Shown here one piece after another: positions 52,749 through 61,771 of a stretch of 64,000 bases of DNA. Numbering within the stretch: the first letter of the stretch is position 1; every line of letters starts with the position of its first letter. Made by a program: the position numbers and the translations under genes. Origin of the DNA: Phytoactinopolyspora halotolerans (GTDB taxonomy: Bacteria > Actinomycetota > Actinomycetes > Jiangellales > Jiangellaceae); assembly GCF_010550675.1 (NCBI RefSeq), contig NZ_JAAGOA010000024.1, positions 54,678-118,677 on the forward strand, given 5' to 3'. The notes under the pieces were generated by a model. That model saw only the letters and a program-made list of their open reading frames with translations. It was not told where the DNA came from and searched no databases.

Positions 52749-53681
52749 ATGGCCGTCGTCACCATGAAGCAGCTGCTCGAGAGCGGCGTGCACTTCGGGC
52801 ATCAGACCCGGCGCTGGAACCCGAAGATGAAGCGGTTCATCTTCACCGAGCGCAATGGCATTTACATCATCGACCTGCAGCAGTCGCTGTCCTACATCGA
52901 CCGCGCGTACGACTTCGTCAAGGAGACCGTGGCGCACGGCGGGACGGTGCTGTTCGTGGGCACCAAGAAGCAGGCGCAGGAGGCCGTGCGCGAGCAGGCC
53001 ACCCGGGTCAACATGCCGTATGTCACCGAGCGGTGGCTGGGCGGCATGCTCACGAACTTCCAGACGGTCAACAAGCGGCTGCAGCGGCTGAAGGAGCTCG
53101 AAGAGCTCGACTTCGACAACGTCGCCGCGTCCGGGCTGACCAAGAAGGAACTCCTCATGCGCCGGCGTGAGAAGGACAAGCTGGAGCGCACCCTCGGTGG
53201 TGTTCGCAACATGGCCAAGGTGCCCAGCGCGGTCTGGATCGTCGACACCAAGAAGGAGCACCTCGCGGTCGACGAGGCGCGCAAGCTCGGCATCCCGGTC
53301 ATCGCCATCCTCGACACCAACTGCGACCCGGACGAGGTCGACTACCCGATCCCCGGCAACGACGACGCGATCCGCGCCGTGAACCTGCTGACCCGGGTCG
53401 TCGCCGACTCGGTCGCCGACGGTCTGATCGCCCGCCAGGGCCAGCGCGGCGGCGACGAGGGAACGGCCGACGTGGCCGTCGACGAGCCGCTGGCCGAGTG
53501 GGAGAAGGAGCTGCTCGTGGGTGCCGAGGAGACCGGCTCCGCCGAGCAGAGCGGTGCCGAGGCGTCCGCCGCCGACTCCGGCGAGAGCGCGGATACCACG
53601 GCGAGTGCTGCCAGCGAGAGCGCCGAGAACACAGAAAGCGCCGAAAGCGACCTGGCTGAGACGGCCGGTACGCAGGCCTGA
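52749..53681 (+). CDS. rpsB: 30S ribosomal protein S2
   Basis: 310 aa. [28 protein letters not shown] (split: [19 protein letters not shown]), WLGGMLTNF and VPIPGNDD-type [12 protein letters not shown] are the S2 signatures. AAGGAGG precedes the ATG. The C-terminal ~65 residues form an acidic Ser/Glu/Ala tail, longer than usual. Confidence 0.97.
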   Translation: MAVVTMKQLLESGVHFGHQTRRWNPKMKRFIFTERNGIYIIDLQQSLSYIDRAYDFVKETVAHGGTVLFVGTKKQAQEAVREQATRVNMPYVTERWLGGMLTNFQTVNKRLQRLKELEELDFDNVAASGLTKKELLMRRREKDKLERTLGGVRNMAKVPSAVWIVDTKKEHLAVDEARKLGIPVIAILDTNCDPDEVDYPIPGNDDAIRAVNLLTRVVADSVADGLIARQGQRGGDEGTADVAVDEPLAEWEKELLVGAEETGSAEQSGAEASAADSGESADTTASAASESAENTESAESDLAETAGTQA

Positions 53682-53694
53682 GTGTGTCGTTGAA

Positions 53695-53726
53695 CGGACG
53701 TGGCGGGGACTGCCCTGCCACGTCCG
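53695..53726 (+). terminator. Hairpin between rpsB and tsf
   Basis: 10-bp perfect stem CGGACGTGGC/GCCACGTCCG with a GC-rich loop and no T-run. It could attenuate tsf relative to rpsB. Confidence 0.45.
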
Positions 53727-53771
53727 TCGCGCGTGGAAGACCAACATCACGACTCAAGAGAAAGCAAGAGG

Positions 53772-54590
53772 ATGCCGAACTTCACTGCCGCGGACGTCAA
53801 GAAGCTCCGCGACGCCACGGGCGCGGGCATGATGGACGCCAAGAAGGCACTGGAAGAGAGCGACGGTGACTTCGACGGCGCGGTCGAGGTGCTCCGGATC
53901 AAGGGGGCCGCGAAGGCCGCCAAGCGCAGCGCCGAGCGCACCACCGCGAACGGCCTGATCGTCGCCGAGGGCACGGTCATGGTCGAACTGGCCTGCGAGA
54001 CTGACTTCGTCGCCAAGAACAACGACTTCCAGAAGCTCGCCACCGACATCGCGACGGCGGCCGCCGAGGCCAAACCGGCCGACGTCGAGGCGCTGTCCGG
54101 CGTGACGCTGGCCGACGGCCGGACGGTGGCCGACGCGGTCGCCAACGCGGCTGCCGTGATCGGAGAGAAGGTCGAGGTGCGCCAGGTCGTCGCCTATGAC
54201 GGCCCCGTTGCCAGCTACCTCCACCGTCGCTCGGCGGACCTGCCGCCACAGGTGGGCGTGCTGGTGGAGTACACCGGCGACTCCGCCGACGCGGCCAAGG
54301 ACGCGGCGATGCAGATCGCGGCGATGCGTCCGCAGTACGTGTCGCGCGACGACGTTCCCGAGGACGTCGTGGCGAACGAGCGCCGCATCGCCGAGGCGAC
54401 GGCGCGCGAGGAAGGCAAGCCCGAGCAGGCGCTGCCGAAGATCGTCGAGGGCCGGGTCAACGGGTTCTTCAAGGAGAACGTCCTGGTCGAGCAGCCGTCG
54501 GTGAAGGAATCGAAGAAGACGGTCGGCGCCCTGCTCTCCGAGGCCGGCGTCTCGGTTCGTCGGTTCGCACGGTTCGAGGTCGGCGCTTAG
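53772..54590 (+). CDS. tsf: Elongation factor Ts
   Basis: Nucleotide exchange factor for EF-Tu. N-terminal UBA domain ([20 protein letters not shown] split; [11 protein letters not shown]), the CETDFVAKN motif that contacts EF-Tu, and both core subdomains are intact. 272 aa; ATG 53772 is the conserved MPNFTAADV start. Confidence 0.97.
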   Translation: MPNFTAADVKKLRDATGAGMMDAKKALEESDGDFDGAVEVLRIKGAAKAAKRSAERTTANGLIVAEGTVMVELACETDFVAKNNDFQKLATDIATAAAEAKPADVEALSGVTLADGRTVADAVANAAAVIGEKVEVRQVVAYDGPVASYLHRRSADLPPQVGVLVEYTGDSADAAKDAAMQIAAMRPQYVSRDDVPEDVVANERRIAEATAREEGKPEQALPKIVEGRVNGFFKENVLVEQPSVKESKKTVGALLSEAGVSVRRFARFEVGA

Positions 54591-54690
54591 GGCATGTCCT
54601 CCAGCCCGTGCGGTCAGCCGTGCGGTGTGCCCGTGCGCGGCGTCGTCGGCGTTGGCGGATCCTTCACAGACAACACCCGGATGAGAACCT

Positions 54691-54737
54691 CCGGTGGTCA
54701 TCGATCGTTCACCTGGTGAAGAATCGATGACCACCGG
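54691..54737. repeat. 47-nt inverted repeat upstream of pyrH
   Basis: Outer arms of 15 bp (54691-54705 with 54723-54737) are perfect, and the loop contains a second palindrome TTCACC-T-GGTGAA (54708-54720). It lies between tsf and pyrH, 39 bases before the pyrH start, and could end the rpsB-tsf transcript or bind a dimeric protein. Confidence 0.7.
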
Positions 54738-54776
54738 TGTGCAGCTGACGGCGGACGACGCGGAGGGTAGACGCCC

Positions 54777-55583
54777 ATGACCAAGCCAGTGACGGAAGAC
54801 AAGCCGGAGACGGGCGCGTCAGGTACGGCGATGCCGCCGCCGCCCGGCGGCCGCCGGGTGCTGATCAAGCTCTCCGGTGAGGTCTTCGGCGGCGGTGAAG
54901 TGGGCGTCGACCCGGTGGTGGTCAAACAGATCGCCGGTCAGATCGCCGGCGTGCTGTGTGAGGGTGTCCAGGTCGCGGTGGTCGTCGGCGGTGGGAACTT
55001 CTTCCGGGGCGCGGAGCTGCAGAACAACGGCATGGACCGGGCTCGTGGCGACTACATGGGCATGCTCGGCACGGTGATGAACTGCCTGGCGCTGCAGGAT
55101 TTCCTGGAGCAGCGTGGGGTGGACACCCGGGTGCAGACCGCCATCACGATGGGGCAGGTCGCCGAGCCGTATATCCCGCGCCGAGCCGCCCGTCACCTGG
55201 AGAAGGGGCGGGTGGTGATCTTCGGGGCCGGCGCCGGCATGCCGTACTTCACGACGGATACGGTGGCCGCGCAACGCGCGCTGGAGATCGGCTGCGACCG
55301 GCTGTTGATGGCGAAGAGCGGGGTCGACGGGGTCTACGAGGCCGATCCCCGCAAGGATCCGACCGCCCGTAAGTACCTCAGCATCACCTACCGGGATGTC
55401 ATCCGCCGCCGGCTCGACGTCGCGGACCCGGCGGCGTTCAGCCTGTGTGCGGACAACAAGCTTCCGATCGTGGTGTTCGGCCTGGGGGAGGACCACGGCA
55501 TATCCCGCGCCATCCGGGGTGAGCCGATCGGTACCATCGTGGCCGCTGGGGTGGATACTGTCCTTGCTGATACGGGAGACTAG
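54777..55583 (+). CDS. pyrH: Uridylate kinase
   Basis: Hexameric UMP kinase, UMP to UDP. The amino-acid-kinase fold motifs [35 protein letters not shown] and [13 protein letters not shown] are intact. The N-terminal ~25 residues before the kinase core are extra. 268 aa. Confidence 0.97.
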   Translation: MTKPVTEDKPETGASGTAMPPPPGGRRVLIKLSGEVFGGGEVGVDPVVVKQIAGQIAGVLCEGVQVAVVVGGGNFFRGAELQNNGMDRARGDYMGMLGTVMNCLALQDFLEQRGVDTRVQTAITMGQVAEPYIPRRAARHLEKGRVVIFGAGAGMPYFTTDTVAAQRALEIGCDRLLMAKSGVDGVYEADPRKDPTARKYLSITYRDVIRRRLDVADPAAFSLCADNKLPIVVFGLGEDHGISRAIRGEPIGTIVAAGVDTVLADTGD

Positions 55584-55688
55584 CCACCTCCGCCAGGAGG
55601 CACTGGTAGGCACCGGAAGATGCTCTGCGCGCGTCGCGAACCGTGGCGGTCAAGCGGTCAGGGCGCATACGAGGCTTAGGGAGCAACG

Positions 55689-56246
55689 GTGATCGAGGAA
55701 ACACTGTTCGAGGCAGAAGAGAAGATGGAGAAGGCCGTATCGGTCGGAAAGGAGGATTTCTCCACCATCCGCACCGGACGGGCGCACCCGTCTTTGTTCA
55801 ACAAGATCGTCGTCGACTATTACGGTGCTTCGACGCCGCTCAACCAGCTCGCGTCCTTCCACGTGGCGGACGCGCGGATGATCACCGTGCAGCCGTATGA
55901 CAAGTCGTCGCTGGGGGCCATCGAGCGCGCCATCCGGGACTCGGATCTGGGGGTCAACCCCAACAACGACGGCCAGATCATCCGTGTGGTGCTGCCGCAG
56001 CTGACCGAGGAGCGCCGGCGCGAGTACATCAAGGTGGCGCGAGAGAAGGCGGAGGGCATCCGGGTCTCGATCCGCAACATCCGCCGGCACGCCAAGGAGA
56101 CGCTGGAGAAGCTGGTGCACGACGGCGAGGTGGGCGAGGACGAGGTCGCGCGCGCCGAGAAGCAGCTCGAGACGATGACCAAGACCTACGTGGACCAGGT
56201 CGAGGAACTGCTCAAGCACAAAGAAGCCGAGCTCCTTGAGGTCTGA
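55689..56246 (+). CDS. frr: Ribosome recycling factor
   Basis: 185 aa, full length: three-helix domain I and the beta domain with [13 protein letters not shown], and [30 protein letters not shown] start after GGGAG. pyrH-frr-cdsA-rlmN is the usual order. Confidence 0.97.
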   Translation: MIEETLFEAEEKMEKAVSVGKEDFSTIRTGRAHPSLFNKIVVDYYGASTPLNQLASFHVADARMITVQPYDKSSLGAIERAIRDSDLGVNPNNDGQIIRVVLPQLTEERRREYIKVAREKAEGIRVSIRNIRRHAKETLEKLVHDGEVGEDEVARAEKQLETMTKTYVDQVEELLKHKEAELLEV

Positions 56247-56299
56247 CCTTGCGGCGTCCGGGCCAGGTCGGTCGTCCTGCGTCCGGAAAGGTCACGGGT

Positions 56300-57175
56300 G
56301 TGGTGGTGACTGACGAGCCTGCCGGCCCGGGCGAGGGGCCGGAGGACGCGGCCGCACCGGGAGGCCGGGCTCCGCGCCGCGCCGGTCGGGACCTTCGCGC
56401 CGCGACCGCGGTCGGCCTGGCGCTGGCCGCCGTGGTGCTGGGCACGCTGTTCACGGTGCCGGCGGTGTTCGCCGGTCTGGTCGTGGTGGTCATGGTCGTG
56501 GCCGTCTGGGAACTCGCTCAGGCGTTCGCCACCCGTGGCGTCGTGGTACCGGTGGTGCCGGCGTTGCTGGGTACCGTGCTGATGCTGGTGGGGGCGTTCG
56601 TCGCCGGGACCTCGCCGCTGGTGGTGGCGCTGGGGTTGACCGTGGCCGCGATCTGGGTCTGGCGGCTGGGCGACGGCGCGGCAGGCTACTTACGGGACGT
56701 GACCGCGGGCGTCTTCGTGGTGGCGTATGTCCCCTTCCTAGCCGGTTTCGCCATGCTGATGGCGCGTGCGGACGATGGCCATTGGCAGGTGTTCGCGCTG
56801 TTGGCCGTGGTCGTCGCATCGGACACCGGCGGCTACTTCACCGGCGTGCTGATCGGCAGGCATCCGATGGCGCGCAGCGTGAGTCCGAAGAAGACCTGGG
56901 AAGGGTTCAGCGGGTCGCTGCTTCTCGGCGTCGCGGTCGGCGTGGCCGTGGCGATGCTGGCGTTCGACGCGCCGTGGTGGAGCGGTGTGGTTCTCGGCGT
57001 GGTCGGCGTGGTCGGGGCGACCGTCGGCGACCTCGGGGAATCGATGATCAAGCGAGATCTCGGCGTGAAGGACATGAGTTCACTGCTTCCCGGCCACGGC
57101 GGGATCATGGATCGGCTCGACTCGCTGCTGCCCAGCGCTCCGCTGATCTGGCTGGTACTGACTTACCTGATGTGA
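56300..57175 (+). CDS. cdsA: Phosphatidate cytidylyltransferase
   Basis: Makes CDP-diacylglycerol from phosphatidate and CTP in the membrane. Seven to eight transmembrane helices; the signature [12 protein letters not shown] and [29 protein letters not shown] is intact. GTG 56300 follows GGAAAGG by about 9 bases and gives 291 aa; GTG 56306 or TTG 56249 are alternatives. Confidence 0.94.
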   Translation: MVVTDEPAGPGEGPEDAAAPGGRAPRRAGRDLRAATAVGLALAAVVLGTLFTVPAVFAGLVVVVMVVAVWELAQAFATRGVVVPVVPALLGTVLMLVGAFVAGTSPLVVALGLTVAAIWVWRLGDGAAGYLRDVTAGVFVVAYVPFLAGFAMLMARADDGHWQVFALLAVVVASDTGGYFTGVLIGRHPMARSVSPKKTWEGFSGSLLLGVAVGVAVAMLAFDAPWWSGVVLGVVGVVGATVGDLGESMIKRDLGVKDMSSLLPGHGGIMDRLDSLLPSAPLIWLVLTYLM

Positions 57176-57217
57176 CACGTCCGCTGAGACAGTTCGGCGA
57201 GAGCCCCTCCGGCATGG

Positions 57218-57223
57218 GACAAT
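57218..57223 (+). promoter_or_regulatory. Possible -10 for rlmN
   Basis: GACAAT, 10 bases before the ATG, resembles a -10 hexamer and would give a very short leader. No -35 seen. Confidence 0.3.
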
Positions 57224-57233
57224 CGTCGGCGTC

Positions 57234-58571
57234 ATGCCTGAGAATGTAAGCCTTGCGCGGCCCGATGAGCCCACTGCTCCCCAACCGGGTGAGCTGCAAC
57301 TGACCCCGGCGCGGCGGGGGAAGCCTCCGCGGCACCTGGCGGACCTCGATGTCGATGCACGCCGCGCCGCTGTGGCCGGACTCGGGGAGAAACCTTTCCG
57401 CGCGGATCAGCTGTCCCGGCACTACTTCGCACGCTTCGTCTCCGACGCCGCACAGATGACGGATATCCCGGCGGGTGTCCGAGACGACATCGGCGGTGCC
57501 ATGTTGCCGTCACTGGTGACGCCGGTGAAGAACGTCGAGACCGATGGCGGAGCCACCCGGAAGACGCTATGGCGCCTGCACGACGGCGCGATGGTGGAGA
57601 GCGTGCTGATGCGCTATGGCGACGCGGTACGCGGCGTCGCGCGATCCGACGCCGCCGAACAGGCAGGTCACGGACAGGCAGGTCACGGACAGACAGGACG
57701 CGGACAGGCCGGTTACGGTCAGGCCGTGCAGGACGTGGCTGGCAACCGGCGCGGACCGGGTCGCGGCCGGGGCGGAGCGTCGTCTGCCCGGACGCCCGCC
57801 CGCGATCGGGTGACCATCTGTGTGTCGAGCCAGGCCGGCTGCGGGATGAATTGCCCGTTCTGTGCCACGGGCCAGCAGGGGCTGACCCGGAACATGTCCG
57901 CGGCGGAGATCGTGGAGCAGGTGGTCGCCGGTGCTCGGGCGCTTGCGGCCGGCGAGATCGCCGGTGGTCCCGGCCGCGTGACCAACGTGGTATTCATGGG
58001 CATGGGCGAGCCGATGGCCAATTACAAGGCGGTCGTCACCGCCATCCGCCGGATGACCGATCCGGTGCCGGCCGGCCTCGGCATCAGCCAGCGAGGGGTG
58101 ACCGTCTCAACAGTTGGACTGGTTTCCGCGATCGATCGGCTGGCTTCGGAGCAACTCTCCGTGACATTGGCGTTGTCCCTGCATGCGCCGGACGACGAGC
58201 TGCGTGACGAGTTGGTGCCGATCAACACGCGGTGGAAGGTGGGCGAGGCGCTGGATGCCGCCCGGCGGTACTTCGACCGTACCGGCAGGCGTGTGTCCAT
58301 TGAGTATGCGTTGATCCGGGACATCAACGACCAGGAATGGCGGGCTGATCTGCTCGGCAGACTGCTGGCCGAACGGGGCCGAGGATGGGTACATGTCAAC
58401 CCGATCCCGTTGAATCCGACGCCTGGGTCGAAATGGACAGCTTCCGATCCTGAGGTGGAACGTGCGTTCGTCGCGGCGCTGGAGCGACATGACATTCCCG
58501 TCACTGTGCGTGACACTCGAGGGCGCGACATCGATGGGGCCTGTGGACAACTAGCCACCTCGAGCGCCTAA
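57234..58571 (+). CDS. rlmN: 23S rRNA (adenine(2503)-C2)-methyltransferase RlmN
   Basis: Radical SAM methyltransferase for A2503 of 23S rRNA and A37 of tRNA. The cluster motif CGMNCPFC supplies Cys203, Cys207, Cys210; GMGEPMANY and [10 protein letters not shown] follow, and the catalytic Cys near the C-terminus is in GACGQL. 445 aa is about 70-80 longer than usual: an insert at about 131-190, before the radical SAM core, contains four pentapeptides ([20 protein letters not shown]) and a Gly/Arg-rich part. Confidence 0.95.
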   Translation: MPENVSLARPDEPTAPQPGELQLTPARRGKPPRHLADLDVDARRAAVAGLGEKPFRADQLSRHYFARFVSDAAQMTDIPAGVRDDIGGAMLPSLVTPVKNVETDGGATRKTLWRLHDGAMVESVLMRYGDAVRGVARSDAAEQAGHGQAGHGQTGRGQAGYGQAVQDVAGNRRGPGRGRGGASSARTPARDRVTICVSSQAGCGMNCPFCATGQQGLTRNMSAAEIVEQVVAGARALAAGEIAGGPGRVTNVVFMGMGEPMANYKAVVTAIRRMTDPVPAGLGISQRGVTVSTVGLVSAIDRLASEQLSVTLALSLHAPDDELRDELVPINTRWKVGEALDAARRYFDRTGRRVSIEYALIRDINDQEWRADLLGRLLAERGRGWVHVNPIPLNPTPGSKWTASDPEVERAFVAALERHDIPVTVRDTRGRDIDGACGQLATSSA

Positions 58572-58741
58572 GATGCCTGACAGCTTGGAGTGGAACGCCT
58601 GGAAAAGTGCTCTAGACTACGTTCTGCTTGGGGTGGCCGGTCACGGGGGTCGGCAGTCGGCAGCGAGCGGTTCCGCCGCTCGCCGGTTGTGCTGCGCTGC
58701 GTGGTCGGCCGTTCTCGTAACTGGAGGAGTGTGACGACGCC

Positions 58742-59893
58742 GTGGCTGTGAGTCGCGAACCTGAGTTCCGTACCGTGCGCATGCGCGAGGGCTATGATCT
58801 GGACGCCGTCGACGATTTCGTGGACCAGGTCATAGATGCGCTGGACGGCCGACCAGGCGGCAAGGGGATCACGCCGGAGCGGATCGAGGCCGAGGAGTTC
58901 AAGGTCGTCCGGATGCGCGAGGGCTACTCCATGGACGACGTCGATGACTGGCTGGACGCAGCGGCCGCCGAGTTGCGGAAGAAGCGGCACGCGGCGCAGC
59001 AGGCCCAGCAACAGCAGTACGCCGTCCCCGCACAGCACCCGCAGCAGTACGCACAGGCCCCGCAGGCTCCGCACGGCGCGCAGACGCCGGATCACACTTG
59101 GGCCGCCGCCGACCACGTCGGGCTGAACACGGCACCGATCGCACCCGTGGCGCCGCCCGCAGCGCCGACTCCTCCGGTCAGCCCGGTGCCCCCGGCGGGT
59201 CAGGTCCCGCCCGCCTATCCAGGGGCCGGCGGCACCGGATACACCGGCTACGCCGATCCTGCCATCGGTGGTGACCCGCTCACCGACTCGGCCGTCAACG
59301 AACTGGACCCGGCGCTGCGAGCGCTCGATCCGAGTTACGGTGGGGAGCGTACGCAACCGCACTACACCGACCCGGCCGGTCAGCAGTACGCCGAAGCGGT
59401 GCAGTTCCAGGAGCCGGCGCAGCGGACCCACCAGCAGCCCGCCGTCAACGGCTACGAGCCGACCACCGATGATCCCTCGCTCTCCGACGTGCGCACGCCG
59501 TCGACCGGGTTGCACCACGTGGAGATCTGGACGCGTGACATCGATGCGGCGACGCGGTCGTTCGGGTGGCTCTTCGAGCGGCTGGGATGGACCCTGTTCC
59601 AGGTATGGGACAGCGGTCGCTCCTGGCAGTCTCCGGGTGGCGGCCCGTACGTGGTCATCGAGCAGTCGCCGGACCTCTCCTGGACGCCGTACGACCGGAA
59701 GGCTCCCGGCCTGAACCACCTGGCGCTCGCCGTTCCGGAGCGGTGGATGGTGGACCGGATCGTCTCCGAGGCGCCCACCTACGGCTGGCGGCTCATGTTC
59801 GCCGATCGGCACCCCTATGCGGGTGGCCCGCATCACTACGCTGCCTACTTCGAGAACGAGGAAGGCTTCGAGGTCGAAGTCGCCACGCCCTGA
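58742..59893 (+). CDS. DivIVA-repeat protein fused to a VOC (glyoxalase-fold) domain
   Basis: 383 aa in one uninterrupted frame. Residues 9-36 and 53-78 are two DivIVA-type repeats (FRTVRMREGYDLDAVDDF, FKVVRMREGYSMDDVDDW). A long Gln/Pro/Ala-rich linker (about 85-250) leads to a VOC domain (about 256-383: LHHVEIWTRDI, PGLNHLAL, HYAAYFENEEGFEVEV) with His/Glu residues at metal-ligand positions. The DivIVA part suggests polar or septal localisation; the VOC part suggests binding or turnover of a small molecule. I do not know this combination as a described protein. GTG start with GGAGGAG 12 bases upstream. Confidence 0.8.
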   Translation: MAVSREPEFRTVRMREGYDLDAVDDFVDQVIDALDGRPGGKGITPERIEAEEFKVVRMREGYSMDDVDDWLDAAAAELRKKRHAAQQAQQQQYAVPAQHPQQYAQAPQAPHGAQTPDHTWAAADHVGLNTAPIAPVAPPAAPTPPVSPVPPAGQVPPAYPGAGGTGYTGYADPAIGGDPLTDSAVNELDPALRALDPSYGGERTQPHYTDPAGQQYAEAVQFQEPAQRTHQQPAVNGYEPTTDDPSLSDVRTPSTGLHHVEIWTRDIDAATRSFGWLFERLGWTLFQVWDSGRSWQSPGGGPYVVIEQSPDLSWTPYDRKAPGLNHLALAVPERWMVDRIVSEAPTYGWRLMFADRHPYAGGPHHYAAYFENEEGFEVEVATP

Positions 59894-60314
59894 GCGCCTG
59901 GCGCGTCCGAGTCCCGAGTGGTCTCGGGTGACCGATGGCTCGATTCACGGGCCTGGGCGGCTCGTCACGGCGTGTGGGAGCGCTCCACTTCGGCTGACGC
60001 TGCCACTTTCGCCGTCTTCGGCGGCAGGCCGCTGACTTGTTGAGTGCTCGTTGCGTTAACCACGCGTCGGAGGGCCCTTTGACGCCACCAGCACTCAACA
60101 TGTCGGTGGGCCCGGCCCTGGGCACAGTGTCGTTGAGGGCAGGGGACCGCTTGGCGTCCTCTTTGTCGGAAATCTTCCAGCGAGACCGCCCTGCGAGCGC
60201 GAGATCCGTTCGCGGTACCGTATCGACCCATGATGTTCTCCGGCATGGTGCGTATCTCGGCCTCTGGTTCGTGCGGACCTCGTTCGCCTGAACGTCGCTG
60301 GTCCGGACGTTGCC
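59894..60314. other. 421-base gap with a structured inverted repeat
   Basis: No convincing gene. TGTTGAGTGCT (60038-60048) and AGCACTCAACA (60090-60100) form 11-bp arms 41 bases apart, with an inner GCGTC/GACGC stem (60064-60068, 60081-60085). An open frame at 60037-60291 has no ribosome site and no recognisable content. Confidence 0.5.
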
Positions 60315-61739
60315 ATGCGTGACGCCGGCTTCGACGATGGCATGGACGGCAGCGCGGACGGTGATGACTCCGCCGCACGCGGCTCTTCCGGATCGCCGAC
60401 GATCGGACCCGACGCCGTGACGCCGACGTCATCGCCGACGATCGAGTCCGATGTGGTGACGCTGACCTCCGAGCTGATCCGGCTCGACACGACCAACCAG
60501 GGTCAAGGCGACGGGCACGAGCGACCGGCGGCCGAGTACGCCGCGCGCCGCCTGGACGAGGTGGGGATCGCGGCCTCGATGCTGGAGTCCGCGCCTGGGC
60601 GGGCCAACCTCGTCGCGCGAATCCCGGGTGCGGACCGTTCCCGTCCCGCGTTGCTGGTCCACGGTCACCTCGACGTCGTTCCGGCGAACGCTGCCGACTG
60701 GAAGGTGTACCCGTTCTCCGGCGAGATCCGCGACGGCATGGTGTGGGGCCGCGGTGCGGTCGACATGAAGAGCATGGTGGCGATGGTGCTGGCCGTCGCC
60801 CGGGCCTGGGCTCGCGACGGGCGGATGCCGCGCCGTGACATCGTCGTCGCGTTCACCGCCGACGAGGAAGACACCGGGAACTACGGGGCCGGCTGGCTTG
60901 CGACGGAGCATCCGGAGCTGTTCGCCGGGTGCACCGAAGGTGTGAGCGAATCCGGCGGGTACACGTTGCACGCGAACGGGCGGCGGCTCTATCCGATCGG
61001 GGCCGCCGAGCGAGGCACCGCGTGGCTGAAGCTGACCGCGCGCGGCGCCGCGGGGCACGGCTCCCGAGCCAACCCCGACAACGCTGTGGCCACCCTCGCG
61101 GCGGCGGTGAGCCGGATCGCCGAACACAGGTGGCCGGTGCGGCTGACCCCGACCGTGCGCGCCGCCGTCGTCGGAATCTGCGAGGCGCTGGATGTGCCGG
61201 TGGACCCGGACTCGCCGGACTTCGACGCCGGCGCGATGCTGGACCGGCTCGGACCTGCCCGCCGCCTGCTGGAGAACACGCTGCGCAACAGCACCAACCC
61301 GACGATGCTGGCTGCCGGATACAAGGTCAACGTGATCCCGTCCGTCGCCACCGCGCACGTCGACGGGCGCGTGTTACCGGGGTCGGAAGCGGAGTTCGAG
61401 AAGACGATCGAGGAACTCACCGGACCCGATGTGGCGTGGGAGTACTACCACCGGGAGACGTCGCTGTCCGCGCCGGTTCAGTCGCCGACCTTCACGGCGA
61501 TGAAGGACGCGATCGAGGCTGAGGATCCGGGCGCACACGTCGTTCCCTACTGCATAGGCGGCGGCACCGACGCCAAGCAGTTCTCCCGGCTGGGCATCCT
61601 CGGCTACGGCTTCGCGCCGCTGGTGATGCCGCCCGGTCTCGACCTGGCACCACTGGTCCATGGCGTGGACGAACGGGTTCCGGTGTCGGCGCTCGAAGGC
61701 GGGGCGCGGATCCTGGACCGATTTCTCAGCATGGCGTGA
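60315..61739 (+). CDS. M20/M25/M40 family metallopeptidase
   Basis: 474 aa. Di-zinc site: His118 and neighbours in LLVHGHLDVVP, Asp150 in WGRGAVDMKS, Glu-Glu in FTADEEDTG, and the terminal GGGTDAK. Resembles acetylornithine deacetylase/succinyl-diaminopimelate desuccinylase-like and dipeptidase proteins; substrate unknown. The first ~45 residues (Asp/Ser/Pro) are not conserved, so GTG 60418 may be the real start. A 15-bp duplication covers its stop codon. Confidence 0.9.
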   Translation: MRDAGFDDGMDGSADGDDSAARGSSGSPTIGPDAVTPTSSPTIESDVVTLTSELIRLDTTNQGQGDGHERPAAEYAARRLDEVGIAASMLESAPGRANLVARIPGADRSRPALLVHGHLDVVPANAADWKVYPFSGEIRDGMVWGRGAVDMKSMVAMVLAVARAWARDGRMPRRDIVVAFTADEEDTGNYGAGWLATEHPELFAGCTEGVSESGGYTLHANGRRLYPIGAAERGTAWLKLTARGAAGHGSRANPDNAVATLAAAVSRIAEHRWPVRLTPTVRAAVVGICEALDVPVDPDSPDFDAGAMLDRLGPARRLLENTLRNSTNPTMLAAGYKVNVIPSVATAHVDGRVLPGSEAEFEKTIEELTGPDVAWEYYHRETSLSAPVQSPTFTAMKDAIEAEDPGAHVVPYCIGGGTDAKQFSRLGILGYGFAPLVMPPGLDLAPLVHGVDERVPVSALEGGARILDRFLSMA

Positions 61740-61755
61740 GTCAGCATGGCGTGAG
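61726..61755 (+). repeat. 15-bp tandem duplication at the M20/S9 junction
   Basis: TCAGCATGGCGTGAG occurs twice back to back (61726-61740 and 61741-61755), the first copy containing the M20 stop codon. Confidence 0.95.
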
Positions 61756-61771
61756 CGAGGTGGAACTGACG

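Noticed and set aside
58542..58550. DnaA box TGTGGACAA (reverse strand)
   Set aside because: A single box inside the rlmN coding sequence with no partner nearby; expected by chance.
58592..58623. ECF sigma promoter GGAAC...GTT before the DivIVA-VOC gene
   Set aside because: The spacing (24 bases) does not fit the known 16-19 range.
60038..60100. CIRCE-like heat-shock operator (GAGTGCT and AGCACTC)
   Set aside because: CIRCE is TTAGCACTC-N9-GAGTGCTAA; here the half-sites are in reverse order and 41 bases apart, and no chaperone gene follows.
60037..60291. 84-codon open frame before the M20 peptidase
   Set aside because: No ribosome site, no recognisable content, starts inside the inverted repeat.
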